Assembly: GCA_904374805.1 (NCBI GenBank) | Contig: CAJFEW010000028.1 | Span: 1 to 37,101 of the forward strand | Direction of reading: 5' to 3' | Origin: an uncultured Neglectibacter sp. | Lineage (GTDB): Bacteria; Bacillota; Clostridia; Oscillospirales; Acutalibacteraceae | Length of the DNA: 37,101 bases | Shown here: one piece after another, positions 15,526 through 22,629 of the stretch | Numbering within the stretch: the stretch's first letter is position 1 | How the letters are laid out: the number at the start of each line of letters is the position of its first letter | Program-made: the position numbers and the translations under genes | The notes under the pieces: generated by a model | Database searches by the model: none | Told to the model about the DNA's origin: nothing | Seen by the model: the letters and a program-made list of their open reading frames with translations, nothing else

Positions 15526-16666
15526 TTATTTGTCGTAGGTCAGGCCCTTCTTCGCCTGGACCTTGATGGGCAGGCCGAACAGGTTGATGAACCCTGCAGA
15601 ATCCGCCTGGTTGTACACCTCGTCCTCATCGAAGGTGGCGATCTCCTCGTCGTACAGGGAATAGGGGGAGGTGACGCCTGCGTCGATGATGTTGCCCTTG
15701 TACAGCTTCAGCTTCACGTCGCCGGTAACAGTCTCCTGGGTGGAGTCCACAAAAGCGGACAGAGCCTGGCGCAGGGGGGTGAACCACTGGCCGTTGTACA
15801 CCAGGTCCGCAAACTTCAGGGCAATCTGCTGCTTGTAATGGTAGGTCTCCTTATCCAGGCACAGCTCTTCCAGCTTGTTGTGAGCGTGGTAGAGAATGGT
15901 GCCGCCGGGAGTTTCGTACACGCCACGGGACTTCATGCCCACCAGGCGGTTCTCAATGATGTCCGCCAGGCCGATGCCGTTTTTGCCGCCCAGCGTAGGT
16001 GGGCTCGTCGGGAGCCTGCTCCGGGGAGACGCCCAGCTCCAGGAAACCAGGCTTGTTGTACTGGGGCTCGTTGGCAGGATCCTCCAGATCCAAGCCCTCG
16101 TGGGACAGGTGCCACAGGTTCTTATCCTTGGAGTAGTTGGTCTCCCGGCTGATCTTCAAGGGGATGTTGTGGGCCTCAGCGTACTCAATCTCCTCCTCGC
16201 GGGACTTGAGATCCCAGATACGCCAGGGGGCGATGATCTTCATGTCGGGGGCGTAGGCCTTGATGGCCAGCTCGAAACGCACCTGGTCGTTGCCCTTGCC
16301 GGTGCAGCCGTGGCAGATGGCGTCGGCGCCCTCTTTCTTGGCGATCTCCACAATGCCCTTGGCAATGATGGGACGGGCAAAGGAAGTGCCCAGCAGGTAC
16401 TTGTTCTCGTAGACAGCCCCAGCCTTCACCGTGGGGTAGACGTAATCCTGGATGAACTCTTCTTTCAGGTCCAGCACGTACAACTTGGAGGCGCCGGTCT
16501 TCTTGGCCTTCTCCTCCAAGCCGTCCAGCTCGGTGCCCTGGCCCACGTCGCCGGAAACGGCGATGACCTCGCAGTTGTTGTAGTTTTCCTTCAGCCAGGG
16601 GATGATGATGGAGGTGTCCAGGCCGCCGGAATAGGCCAGCACCACTTTTTTGATTTCGTTCGCCAT
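15526..16666 (-). pseudogene. argG: Argininosuccinate synthase with internal deletion and frameshift
   Basis: ArgG joins citrulline and aspartate using ATP. The first fragment starts at ATG 16666 with the ATP pyrophosphatase motif [18 protein letters not shown] and stays intact for 224 codons to APDEPTY (ending at 15995). It then runs into a foreign frame and stops at 15953. The rest of the enzyme continues one frame away from about 15993 ([20 protein letters not shown]) to 15526, 155 residues. In the Bacillus enzyme about 30 residues separate these two points, so about 85-100 bases are missing and the net length is not a multiple of three. The protein would be truncated and lack the C-terminal helix needed for tetramer formation. 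A sequencing or assembly error is possible, though loss of about 30 codons is more than a simple indel. Confidence 0.85.
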
Positions 16667-16728
16667 GATGGATCCCTTCCTTTATGTGTGATGGTTCTGT
16701 ATCTCTTCGGAGTTTCACTGTACTTGTT

Positions 16729-16756
16729 ATTATACACCCCTTTCTGAAAAAATCAA
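16729..16756 (-). promoter_or_regulatory. Promoter of the arginine operon
   Basis: On the minus strand TTGATT (16751-16756) and perfect TATAAT (16729-16734) are 16 bases apart. Transcription would begin near 16722, about 55 bases before the argG start. Confidence 0.8.
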
Positions 16757-16762
16757 GGGGAT

Positions 16763-16780
16763 ATTGCATATTTATTCATA
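16763..16780 (-). promoter_or_regulatory. ARG box (ArgR/AhrC operator)
   Basis: Read on the minus strand, TATGAATAAATATGCAAT matches the Bacillus AhrC consensus CATGAATAAAAATKCAAK at 16 of 18 positions. It lies just upstream of the -35 box, a position suited to repression by arginine-bound ArgR. A single box is clear; AATTTGCAAATT at 16783-16794 may be part of a second, weaker one. Confidence 0.7.
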
Positions 16781-16794
16781 GAATTTGCAAATTT

Positions 16795-17083
16795 TACGTT
16801 TGCCTCCTGCAAAAGGGGCTGTTTCGCCCATAGACTGCAAGCAAAATTGCCGGGGACCGCACGGTTTGTTCCCCCTAAGAAGCCCTGTGCCCCAGGGCGG
16901 CCACACGTGCTGGCGGGAAAACAGACCTTCTCTTTTGGCCTCGCTCGGCTTTTATTTGGAAAGGTTTTTTACCCACCAACTCTCCCAGGCAATCCCTTGG
17001 AACCCTGTCATTTCCTTGGAGAATGCGCCCTTTGGAGAGAGTTTCGTATCCGCCGCCCGAGGCAGACGTCGCCTGGAACCAGC
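16795..17083. other. Intergenic region without recognisable gene
   Basis: The gap between argG and the TVP38 gene spans 16667-17158. Outside the arg promoter and ARG box and the TVP38 terminator and palindrome, this stretch is mixed-composition DNA. Open frames here lack ribosome sites or family resemblance. No T-box or other known leader was recognised. Confidence 0.5.
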
Positions 17084-17110
17084 AAAAAAGCGGAGGGAAA
17101 GCCTTCCGCT
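17084..17110 (-). terminator. Terminator downstream of the TVP38-family gene
   Basis: On the minus strand a nine-base stem with one mismatch (17089-17097 with 17102-17110) and a four-base loop is followed by TTTTTT. Confidence 0.75.
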
Positions 17111-17133
17111 CTCTCTCCGCCTGTCATCCACAT

Positions 17134-17153
17134 GGATACTATGCATAGTATCC
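17134..17153. repeat. 20-base perfect palindrome
   Basis: GGATACTATGCATAGTATCC equals its own reverse complement. It begins five bases past the TVP38 stop codon and ahead of that gene's terminator. The form resembles an operator half-site pair for a dimeric regulator, but the position at a gene's 3' end is unusual. Confidence 0.6.
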
Positions 17154-17158
17154 AGTAT

Positions 17159-17899
17159 TTATACAGCGCTTTTTTCCGCCTGCTCTTTGCCGGCCCTCTC
17201 CCGCTCCTGCTCTTTGCGCTGATGGTGGCGGGTGATTGCCCGGTACACCAGCACACCCAGCCCGCTGATTACGGCGGTTGCCGCAAACACAAGGACAGCG
17301 AACAGGTAATTTTCCGTGCCCAAGGCGTCCCCGCCCACCGTGGAAGTAATCACCGAAGGGATGCGGGCCACCGTGGTGATAAAGATCCAGGTGGGCAGCC
17401 GCATGGGAGTCAGCCCCACAATATAGGTGAGCACGTCCTTGGGCGTGCCGGGGATAAAAAACAGGAGAAAGGCGATCGCATTCAGACGCCGGACGTTTTG
17501 CAGGAATTTAAAGGAGCGGATCTTCTCCTCGGAAACAAACAGGGTGACAAACCGCATGCCAAACCTTTTCACCACCAGGAAAATGACCACGCTGCTGATT
17601 GTGGTACCCAAAATGCACAGAAGGGTGCCTTCCACCGCGCCGAAGGCATAGCCGGCGCCAATTTCCAGCGGCTCGCCGGGAATGATGGCCACAAACACCT
17701 GGAACATCACCATGCCCAAAAAGGCCAGCCGCCCCCAGATCCCGTGGGTGTCCACCCAGTCTCGAAACTGGTCCGGCTGGGATACAAACTGAAGCATGGG
17801 CTTTCCCACAAACCAAAACACTACACCTGTAAACAAAAGGAAAAGCCCCAGGCCGCCCAGGGCGATCGCCCGCTTTTTTCTCTGTTCCCGCTTGTCCAT
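17159..17899 (-). CDS. TVP38/TMEM64 family membrane protein (VTT/DedA-like)
   Basis: This is a polytopic inner-membrane protein of the VTT (SNARE-associated) family. Related proteins act in lipid scrambling or undecaprenyl-phosphate recycling, and this subgroup is poorly characterised. The 246 residues start at ATG 17899 (MDKREQRKKRAIALGGLGLF), behind GAAGGAGAG. A basic N-terminus leads into a first membrane helix. GYAFGAVEGTLLCILGTTIS is the typical Gly-rich re-entrant block, and FLLFFIPGTPKDVLTYIVG, the F-x-P-x-x-P-x-D motif, is the family hallmark. A final helix precedes a strongly charged tail, HHQRKEQERERAGKEQAEKS. Its upstream region has 11-base-spaced direct repeats. Confidence 0.88.
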   Translation of the reverse strand: MDKREQRKKRAIALGGLGLFLLFTGVVFWFVGKPMLQFVSQPDQFRDWVDTHGIWGRLAFLGMVMFQVFVAIIPGEPLEIGAGYAFGAVEGTLLCILGTTISSVVIFLVVKRFGMRFVTLFVSEEKIRSFKFLQNVRRLNAIAFLLFFIPGTPKDVLTYIVGLTPMRLPTWIFITTVARIPSVITSTVGGDALGTENYLFAVLVFAATAVISGLGVLVYRAITRHHQRKEQERERAGKEQAEKSAV

Positions 17900-17941
17900 C
17901 GCTCTCTCCTTCGCTGCGCACCATGTAATTCGACTCTTTTT

Positions 17942-17984
17942 AGTATAAAGGGGGAACCTCAAAAAATCTTCAATAAATTCTTAA
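17942..17984 (-). promoter_or_regulatory. Promoter region of the TVP38 gene with three direct repeats
   Basis: On the minus strand TTAAGA, TTGAAG and TTGAGG occur at exactly 11-base intervals (17979-17984, 17968-17973, 17957-17962). They end nine bases before a TATACT -10 box (17942-17947). No good -35 is present, which suggests activation by a direct-repeat-binding regulator such as an OmpR/PhoP-type response regulator. Confidence 0.4.
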
Positions 17985-18113
17985 TTTTTTCTTGCGGACT
18001 TCCCCACAGGCGAAACATCCGGAAGTTTTGCAGCAGCGAGAACGTTTCCCTGCACACCCTTTGGGACCGGACGCATCCGGAGCGGCCCGTTCAGCCCGTG
18101 GGTTTCGGGATAC

Positions 18114-18140
18114 AAAAAGAGGAGGGTCGCCCCTCCTCTT
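18114..18140 (-). terminator. Terminator of the DUF1874-like gene
   Basis: On the minus strand a ten-base perfect stem AAGAGGAGGG/CCCTCCTCTT with a four-base loop (18117-18140) is followed by a T run. The stop codon is at 18148. Confidence 0.85.
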
Positions 18141-18147
18141 TCTCTGC

Positions 18148-18525
18148 CTATACCGTCCGTGTGATGTACTGACAGTACACGTACACATTGCGGATCTTTT
18201 TGGCCACCACGCCATCGGAAGCCTCCACCTCCGGCTGTGTTTCCGAAGGGGTGATGTACAGCTTCACCGCAATGGCATCTTGGCCCACCCGCATCTTCCG
18301 AATGGGTTTGTAGGTAAAATTCCGGGGCTCGATGCCCACAAAATCATGCAGCACCTCCTCCGTAGCCCGGTCGGTGAAGCAGCGCAGAATGTCCTCCGTG
18401 CTGTACATGTCAATGATGGCCTTGACCTCTTCGAACGTCAAGTTGGTGGAGTGATAATCCCCCGCGCCAATCACATACATGGTGCTGTTGTCCAAAAGCA
18501 GCAATGGTTCTTTCTTTTCCGGCAT
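18148..18525 (-). CDS. Small protein, possibly DUF1874 (STIV B116/YddF-like)
   Basis: The 125 residues start at ATG 18525 (MPEKKEPLLLLDNSTMYVIG), behind a GGGGG site; the ORF extends 20 codons further without one. The layout of an early NS motif, then FEEVKAIIDMYS, then TDRATEEVLHDFVGIE, then VGQDAIAVKLY resembles DUF1874. In YddF of the ICEBs1 element the matching blocks are SVDEAKELI, HEATAKLLTEMLGVE and DVALVFKL. DUF1874 proteins occur in archaeal viruses and mobile elements, and their function is unknown. The last 35 residues, ending in VYVYCQYITRTV, do not match what I remember of the family. It stands alone with its own strong promoter and terminator. The gene is secure; the family is tentative. 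Confidence 0.7.
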   Translation of the reverse strand: MPEKKEPLLLLDNSTMYVIGAGDYHSTNLTFEEVKAIIDMYSTEDILRCFTDRATEEVLHDFVGIEPRNFTYKPIRKMRVGQDAIAVKLYITPSETQPEVEASDGVVAKKIRNVYVYCQYITRTV

Positions 18526-18609
18526 CGTAGAAGCCCCCTTCTGTTCAAATGTGGAGCAAGCAGATCCTGCATGATTAAAGTACACAGAGATTCCGCTTTG
18601 CTTATCACT

Positions 18610-18638
18610 ATTATATCTATTTTGCCCAGCTCTGGCAA
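18610..18638 (-). promoter_or_regulatory. Sigma-A promoter of the DUF1874-like gene
   Basis: On the minus strand TTGCCA (18633-18638) and perfect TATAAT (18610-18615) are 17 bases apart, giving a leader of about 80 bases. Confidence 0.75.
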
Positions 18639-18732
18639 GAGGGAAGTGGACTTGTTAAAAAATAAATTAGTACAAATTTTACCTTTCATTTTTCACATGT
18701 TCCAAACCCACGGCATGTTTCCACAGCTTAGG

Positions 18733-18780
18733 GCAGGAAAAAAGCGCGCCCCAGGGAGAGCCCTGCAGCACGCTTTCCGG
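18733..18780 (-). terminator. Terminator after hflX
   Basis: On the minus strand AAAGCGTGCTGCAGGG and CCCTGGGGCGCGCTTTTTT form an imperfect hairpin around CTCT, followed by T residues. It starts directly after the hflX stop at 18788. Confidence 0.65.
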
Positions 18781-18787
18781 AACGCCG

Positions 18788-20029
18788 TCACACTTGAAAC
18801 TCTTTGACCTGGCCGTACAGGCGGTTGTCCACCTGGGCGGAGATGCGCAGCCCTTCGGGCACATACTCTTCCGAAAGCACGGCGCCTTCCTCCCGGAGAC
18901 GGGCGGCCAGCCCTGTTTTGGAAAAGGGCAGCAGCAATTCCACCGGGAATGTCTTTTCCGGGAGGTTTTCCTCGATTGCCGCCAGCAGCTGCTCCATGCC
19001 CTCTCCGCGCAAAGCGCTGATGTGCACCGCGCCGGGCAGGCGGGGCGCCAGCTCTGGGTCCTCCACCGCGTCCCACTTGTTCAGCACGGGAATCACCGGC
19101 TTGCCCACAGCGCCCAGTTCCCGCAGGAGGGTCTCCGTCACCTCCAGATGCTCCCGGGCTTCCCCGCTGGACGCGTCACAGACGTTCAGCAAAATATCCG
19201 CCGAGGCCGCCTGTTCCAAGGTGGATTTAAAGGCCTCCACCAAATGGTGGGGCAGCCGCCGCAAAAAGCCCACCGTATCAATCAGCATCACCGTCTTGCC
19301 GCAGGGAAGCTTTAATGCCCGGGCAGTGGGGTCCAAGGTGGCAAACAGCTTGTCCTCGGCCAAAACGCCCGCCTGGGTCAGCTGGTTCATCAACGTGCTC
19401 TTTCCCGCGTTGGTATACCCCACCAGGGCCACGGTAACGGTGCCGTCCTTCCGGCGCCGGCGCTGGGTGACCTCTCGGGCCGCCTCCACCTCTTTGAGCT
19501 GCTCCTTCAAGCTGCCAATTCGCCGGCGGATGTGCCGCCGGTCCGTCTCCAGTTTGGTCTCGCCGGGACCCCGGGTGCCAATGCCGCCGCCCAAACGGGA
19601 CAGCGCCGTTCCCTGGCCTCCCAAGCGGGGCAGCAAATACCGCAGCTGGGCCAGCTCCACCTGCAGCTTGCCCTCCTTGCTGCGGGCCCGCTGGGCAAAG
19701 ATATCCAGAATCAGCGTGGTGCGGTCAATCACCTGCACACGGCACGCCCCCTCTAGATTGCGGATTTGGGTGGGGCTCAGCTCCCGGTCGAAAATCAGCA
19801 GATCGATCTCCTGCTGGGCGCAGACCTCCGCCGCCTGTTCCACCATGCCGGACCCAATGCAGGTGGCTGTGTCCGGCGCAGGCCTCTTCTGGGTCAGAAT
19901 GCACACAGGCTCCGCCCCCGCCGTACGGGTCAGCTCCTCCAGCTCCGCCACGGAAGATTCCACGTCGTATTCCCCCGTGTCCAAAGAGACCAGCAGCGCC
20001 CGCTGGGGGCGCGTTTCATTTTCATACAA
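18788..20029 (-). CDS. hflX: GTPase HflX
   Basis: HflX is a ribosome-associated GTPase that splits stalled or stressed 70S ribosomes. I place the start at TTG 20029 (LYENETRPQR), because GGGAGG lies eight bases upstream. The only upstream in-frame ATG, at 20074, overlaps the -10 box and cannot be in the transcript. This gives 413 residues, the usual length. The N-terminal HflX domain spans about 1-180, with SPTQIRNLE and the glycine-rich LGGGIGTRGPGETKLETDRR linker. The G domain follows: P-loop GYTNAGKST near 204-212, switch DPTAR, G3 DTVGFLRRLP and G4 NKWD. The ~85-residue C-terminal extension is typical. It is downstream of the phage-derived cluster but has its own promoter. Confidence 0.94.
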   Translation of the reverse strand: MYENETRPQRALLVSLDTGEYDVESSVAELEELTRTAGAEPVCILTQKRPAPDTATCIGSGMVEQAAEVCAQQEIDLLIFDRELSPTQIRNLEGACRVQVIDRTTLILDIFAQRARSKEGKLQVELAQLRYLLPRLGGQGTALSRLGGGIGTRGPGETKLETDRRHIRRRIGSLKEQLKEVEAAREVTQRRRRKDGTVTVALVGYTNAGKSTLMNQLTQAGVLAEDKLFATLDPTARALKLPCGKTVMLIDTVGFLRRLPHHLVEAFKSTLEQAASADILLNVCDASSGEAREHLEVTETLLRELGAVGKPVIPVLNKWDAVEDPELAPRLPGAVHISALRGEGMEQLLAAIEENLPEKTFPVELLLPFSKTGLAARLREEGAVLSEEYVPEGLRISAQVDNRLYGQVKEFQV

Positions 20030-20069
20030 AGCGGGTTCCTCCCTCTGTTCCAGAGTCCATACCAGCCCT

Positions 20070-20098
20070 ATCATAGTACAGAAACCTGGGACCGTCAA
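20070..20098 (-). promoter_or_regulatory. Sigma-A promoter of hflX
   Basis: On the minus strand TTGACG (20093-20098) and TATGAT (20070-20075) are 17 bases apart. The leader would be about 33 bases, which supports the TTG start at 20029. Confidence 0.8.
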
Positions 20099-20124
20099 CG
20101 TTTTTCTCCCGCAGCCTCCGGAAC

Positions 20125-20145
20125 AGCAGGCGCACGGGGCCTGCT
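20125..20145 (-). other. Hairpin at the end of the phage-derived operon
   Basis: AGCAGGC and GCCTGCT pair around a seven-base loop, directly after the last gene of the cluster. It has no T run, so it may not terminate transcription, and readthrough into hflX is possible. Confidence 0.4.
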
Positions 20146-20147
20146 TC

Positions 20148-20633
20148 CTAGGCCTCCACCTCCACCGCATAGGTGACGCCCGCCTCGTTTAAAGCGTGAT
20201 AGAGCCCGGCCTCCCCCGAAAAAGCTCCCTGGGAAAATTGCGCCGTCAAGGAGGCCTCTTCCACTGTGATCCCCCCGGTGCCGTAGGCTGTCTCCTCCCC
20301 GGCCAGCCAGATTTCGGAGAGCACCTTCCAAGCGCCGTCCTCCTGGGGCAGCATGCCGGGCTTGCCCACTGGGGAGACCAGCAGCTTTCGAGGCAGGAAA
20401 GGCAGAGAGACCGTGGCCGCCCCGCTTCCCGTGCCCGTATAGGTGACAATCGCTGTGCGCTGGGATAAAAACTGCTTTTCCTGGGCCGTTACGTGTAGGG
20501 CGTCATTGGCGATGTGCCCTCCTGCCAGCTGTTCCAGCTTTTGGTTGTCCTGCAAAAAATCCGCCCATTCCGGGCAATCGGTCTGCTCCCACAGAGAGAG
20601 CCCCAGTCTTTCAGAGTGATTGGTTGCCGCCAT
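20148..20633 (-). CDS. Phage tail fibre-like protein
   Basis: This 161-residue protein is the last gene of the phage-derived operon, where PBSX-type elements carry fibre genes. Its N-terminal NHSERLGLSLWEQTDCPEWADFLQDNQKLEQL resembles the attachment segment of clostridial tail fibre proteins. The remainder is beta-rich and ends in AGVTYAVEVEA. At 161 residues it is far shorter than a typical receptor-binding fibre and has no collagen-like or lectin region that I can see. It may be a stub that only caps the baseplate or carries a small binding head. ATG 20633 has AGGAGGAG upstream and follows the YmfQ-like gene by three bases. Confidence 0.6.
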   Translation of the reverse strand: MAATNHSERLGLSLWEQTDCPEWADFLQDNQKLEQLAGGHIANDALHVTAQEKQFLSQRTAIVTYTGTGSGAATVSLPFLPRKLLVSPVGKPGMLPQEDGAWKVLSEIWLAGEETAYGTGGITVEEASLTAQFSQGAFSGEAGLYHALNEAGVTYAVEVEA

Positions 20634-20636
20634 GGT

Positions 20637-21212
20637 TTACTCCTCCTGTTCCAACGCTGACCGGTCGATCGCGTCCCACTGGGCCCAAGTGAGGCCCTCC
20701 TCTTTCCACGTCCCAAAAGGCCGGGTGTAAGCATCCAAAGCCACCCAGGTGACAGATTCCTCCCAGGTCCACGCCAGGTGCGCCGGCAACAGCTGGTCTA
20801 GCTCCCGGGCGGCTTCTTCCTTGCTGACGCCCAGCAGCTTGCCCAGCACCACCGTTAGGCTGCCTTCCTCTTCCAGCACCAAGCCCTGGACGCCGGCGCC
20901 CACCAACAGCGCCTGCACCCCTTGGGGGGTAAAATCCTCCTCTCTTGCGGCCCAACGAGCCTGGATCATCGCCCGCCGGTCTTCCAGAGAGGCCTGGGCA
21001 GGCTGGGACCGAAAGAGAGCCTCCCATTGGGAGAGCCGCTCCTCCCCGGCCGTTTGGGGAAACAAGTCCTGCAGCAGCCTCTCCCGGCGCTCCTCCAACT
21101 GGGCAAACCCGGCCCCAAAGGCATCCAGCTCCCAATCGGTGGGAGAGTCCCCGGGCAGAGCGTAAAGCCCTGTGGCTTCCAGCACCTGCTTCATATGGAG
21201 TTGCGTCTTCAT
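20637..21212 (-). CDS. YmfQ/XkdU-like phage baseplate protein (DUF2313)
   Basis: In contractile-tailed phages this protein sits at the baseplate edge next to gpJ and links to the fibres. It has 191 residues, like the family. LEATGLYALPGDSPTDWELD at the N-terminus, FGAGFAQLEERRERLLQDLFPQTA, and LSQWEALF followed by SLEDRRAMIQARW form the family's conserved order. The C-terminal LDQLLPAHLAWTW is the expected ending, followed by an extra acidic/aromatic tail of about 30 residues. ATG 21212 overlaps the stop of the baseplate J gene (ATGA), so the two are translationally coupled. Confidence 0.82.
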   Translation of the reverse strand: MKTQLHMKQVLEATGLYALPGDSPTDWELDAFGAGFAQLEERRERLLQDLFPQTAGEERLSQWEALFRSQPAQASLEDRRAMIQARWAAREEDFTPQGVQALLVGAGVQGLVLEEEGSLTVVLGKLLGVSKEEAARELDQLLPAHLAWTWEESVTWVALDAYTRPFGTWKEEGLTWAQWDAIDRSALEQEE

Positions 21213-22270
21213 ACAATCTCCTCCACCTGTACGGTTCCCACGGTGATCCGATAGCCCACCATGGGGTCCACATCCATCATGGAGGAGGGATAGGCCACCT
21301 TGGCCAAGGGCGCGGCGTTTAAAGCAGCTTTGGTCACATCCGTCAAGTAGAAGGGGTCTCCGATCTGCCGGGTCTCCCCGTAGGCGGTGATCGCCTGCGC
21401 CACCTGCTCTTTGGCCCAGGCGAAATCCACAGAAGGCTCCGGCTCAATCTGGATATGCACGGTCATCGGCACCTCCGTAGCGGCCTGCACCGTCACATTC
21501 ACACCGATTTCCCGGGCGCTTTCCAGCTTTTCCCGCAACTCCTGCAGCACCGAAGCCGAGGGGGCGGCGCCCTCTCCCCACACGTAGAGGGTCACCGTCC
21601 CCGCCCCGCTGCTGCGGGGCACCACCTGCACCGCCGTAATCCCCTCCTGCTCCAGAGCGATCTTCCGGTAATAGTCCCCGTTTGCCCCGCTGGGGCTGTG
21701 CCCCAAGCTGTCTAAAATCCGCTGCCGGTAGGCCTCGTCCTCTTCCTCCTCCCGTCCGCCGGTGATGGCCCCTTGGTTGGACACGTAGTGAATACCCGTC
21801 GGCGCGCTGACCAACGTGGTCACATAGCCGGCCGCGGTGTTTCCAGCCGCACCGGCCTCCAAGGCCTTTACGGGGACATCCACCGTCAGTTCCCCCGCTT
21901 CCAAGATCCCATCCTGGGTGGTTTCGTACTGGATCACCGGCTCCCCAGAGGTGGCGCACACCGTGCCCTGGGGAACTACCAAGTCAAAGGTCAAAGGAAG
22001 ATAGCGGGAAAAGGTCACCGTCCCTTTCGCCTGCTCCGCAGGTTTTCGGAAAACACCCTGCAGGGCCCCGTGCAGGTCCAGCTGCTTGCCTGTGGCTGTC
22101 TGGGGGAAGGCCTGGCGCTCCAGCCAATCCAGGGATGTCTCCAGCCGAAACAGCTCTCCCGCCAGCACCCGCAGCCGCAGGCCGATTTCGGACACATCCT
22201 CCACGCGGGCGCCGCTCTCCTCCTCGTAGGTTTCCACCATCCTCTCCAAAATTGCGTCATAGGTTTCCAT
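21209..22270 (-). CDS. Baseplate J-like protein (XkdT-like)
   Basis: Baseplate J proteins form the wedges that surround the spike in contractile tails. The 353 residues begin METYDAILERMVETYEEESG from ATG 22270, behind AAAGGAG. Family motifs include the early LRLRVLAGELFRLE, LDWLERQAFPQTATGKQLDLHG, TDGCARG-type repeats seen as GTVCATSGEPVIQYET, and EAGAAGNTAAGYVTTLVSAP. The strongest is the block EEDEAYRQRILDSLGHSPSG, then ANGDYYRKIALEQEGITAVQV, a hallmark of the family. The C-terminal insertion domain looks complete. It overlaps the preceding sheath-initiator-like gene by 14 bases. A full-length, undamaged J protein argues that the element is still under selection. Confidence 0.9.
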   Translation of the reverse strand: METYDAILERMVETYEEESGARVEDVSEIGLRLRVLAGELFRLETSLDWLERQAFPQTATGKQLDLHGALQGVFRKPAEQAKGTVTFSRYLPLTFDLVVPQGTVCATSGEPVIQYETTQDGILEAGELTVDVPVKALEAGAAGNTAAGYVTTLVSAPTGIHYVSNQGAITGGREEEEDEAYRQRILDSLGHSPSGANGDYYRKIALEQEGITAVQVVPRSSGAGTVTLYVWGEGAAPSASVLQELREKLESAREIGVNVTVQAATEVPMTVHIQIEPEPSVDFAWAKEQVAQAITAYGETRQIGDPFYLTDVTKAALNAAPLAKVAYPSSMMDVDPMVGYRITVGTVQVEEIV

Positions 22271-22616
22271 ACTCGCTCTCCTTTCCGGGCACGGTGATTT
22301 CCCCTGCACCCAGCGGGGTCTCCACCTGGATGTGCCACAGGTTTTCTAAAGGTTCATACTGGGCCTGCTTCACCTGCACCCCAGGAAGAGGCAGCAGCGC
22401 CTCTTCCGCCAGGGCCCGGGCCCTTTCTTCGCTGTGTTCCTCCTGGGGATCCAGCTGCTGTAAACCGCTGCCCAGACCAGCCTGGTACAAAAAGCCGCCC
22501 CGGCGCAGGGAGATTGCCATGGCGGCGTTTTGCAAAACCTCCTCCAGGCCCGTCACCGGCTGCGGAAGGCCGTTGGCACCCAAAGCCTCTTGGGAGCCGT
22601 TCCATTTCCACTGCAT
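22257..22616 (-). CDS. XkdS-like protein (DUF2634 / sheath initiator type)
   Basis: In PBSX-like elements this position is XkdS, related to the gp25-type proteins that seed sheath assembly on the baseplate. The 119 residues start at ATG 22616 (MQWKWNGSQEALGANGLPQP) behind AAAGGAG. GLEEVLQNAAMAISLRRGGFLYQAGLGSGL matches the conserved helix-plus-strand region of this group, including the family's typical R-G-x-F block; shown here in two parts it is GLEEVLQNAA and RRGGFLYQ. The last third, LWHIQVETPLGAGEITV, is a beta hairpin. Finding a sheath initiator gene where no sheath gene exists is odd. Confidence 0.7.
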   Translation of the reverse strand: MQWKWNGSQEALGANGLPQPVTGLEEVLQNAAMAISLRRGGFLYQAGLGSGLQQLDPQEEHSEERARALAEEALLPLPGVQVKQAQYEPLENLWHIQVETPLGAGEITVPGKESEYGNL

Positions 22617-22629
22617 CTCTTGTCTCCTT

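Noticed and set aside
16667-16800. T-box leader for the arginine operon
   Set aside because: No T-box sequence or terminator-antiterminator pair is visible; the ARG box explains regulation better.
20030-20147. Prophage attachment site at the cluster boundary
   Set aside because: No tRNA, integrase or direct repeat shared with the other boundary near 29416-29700 could be found by eye.
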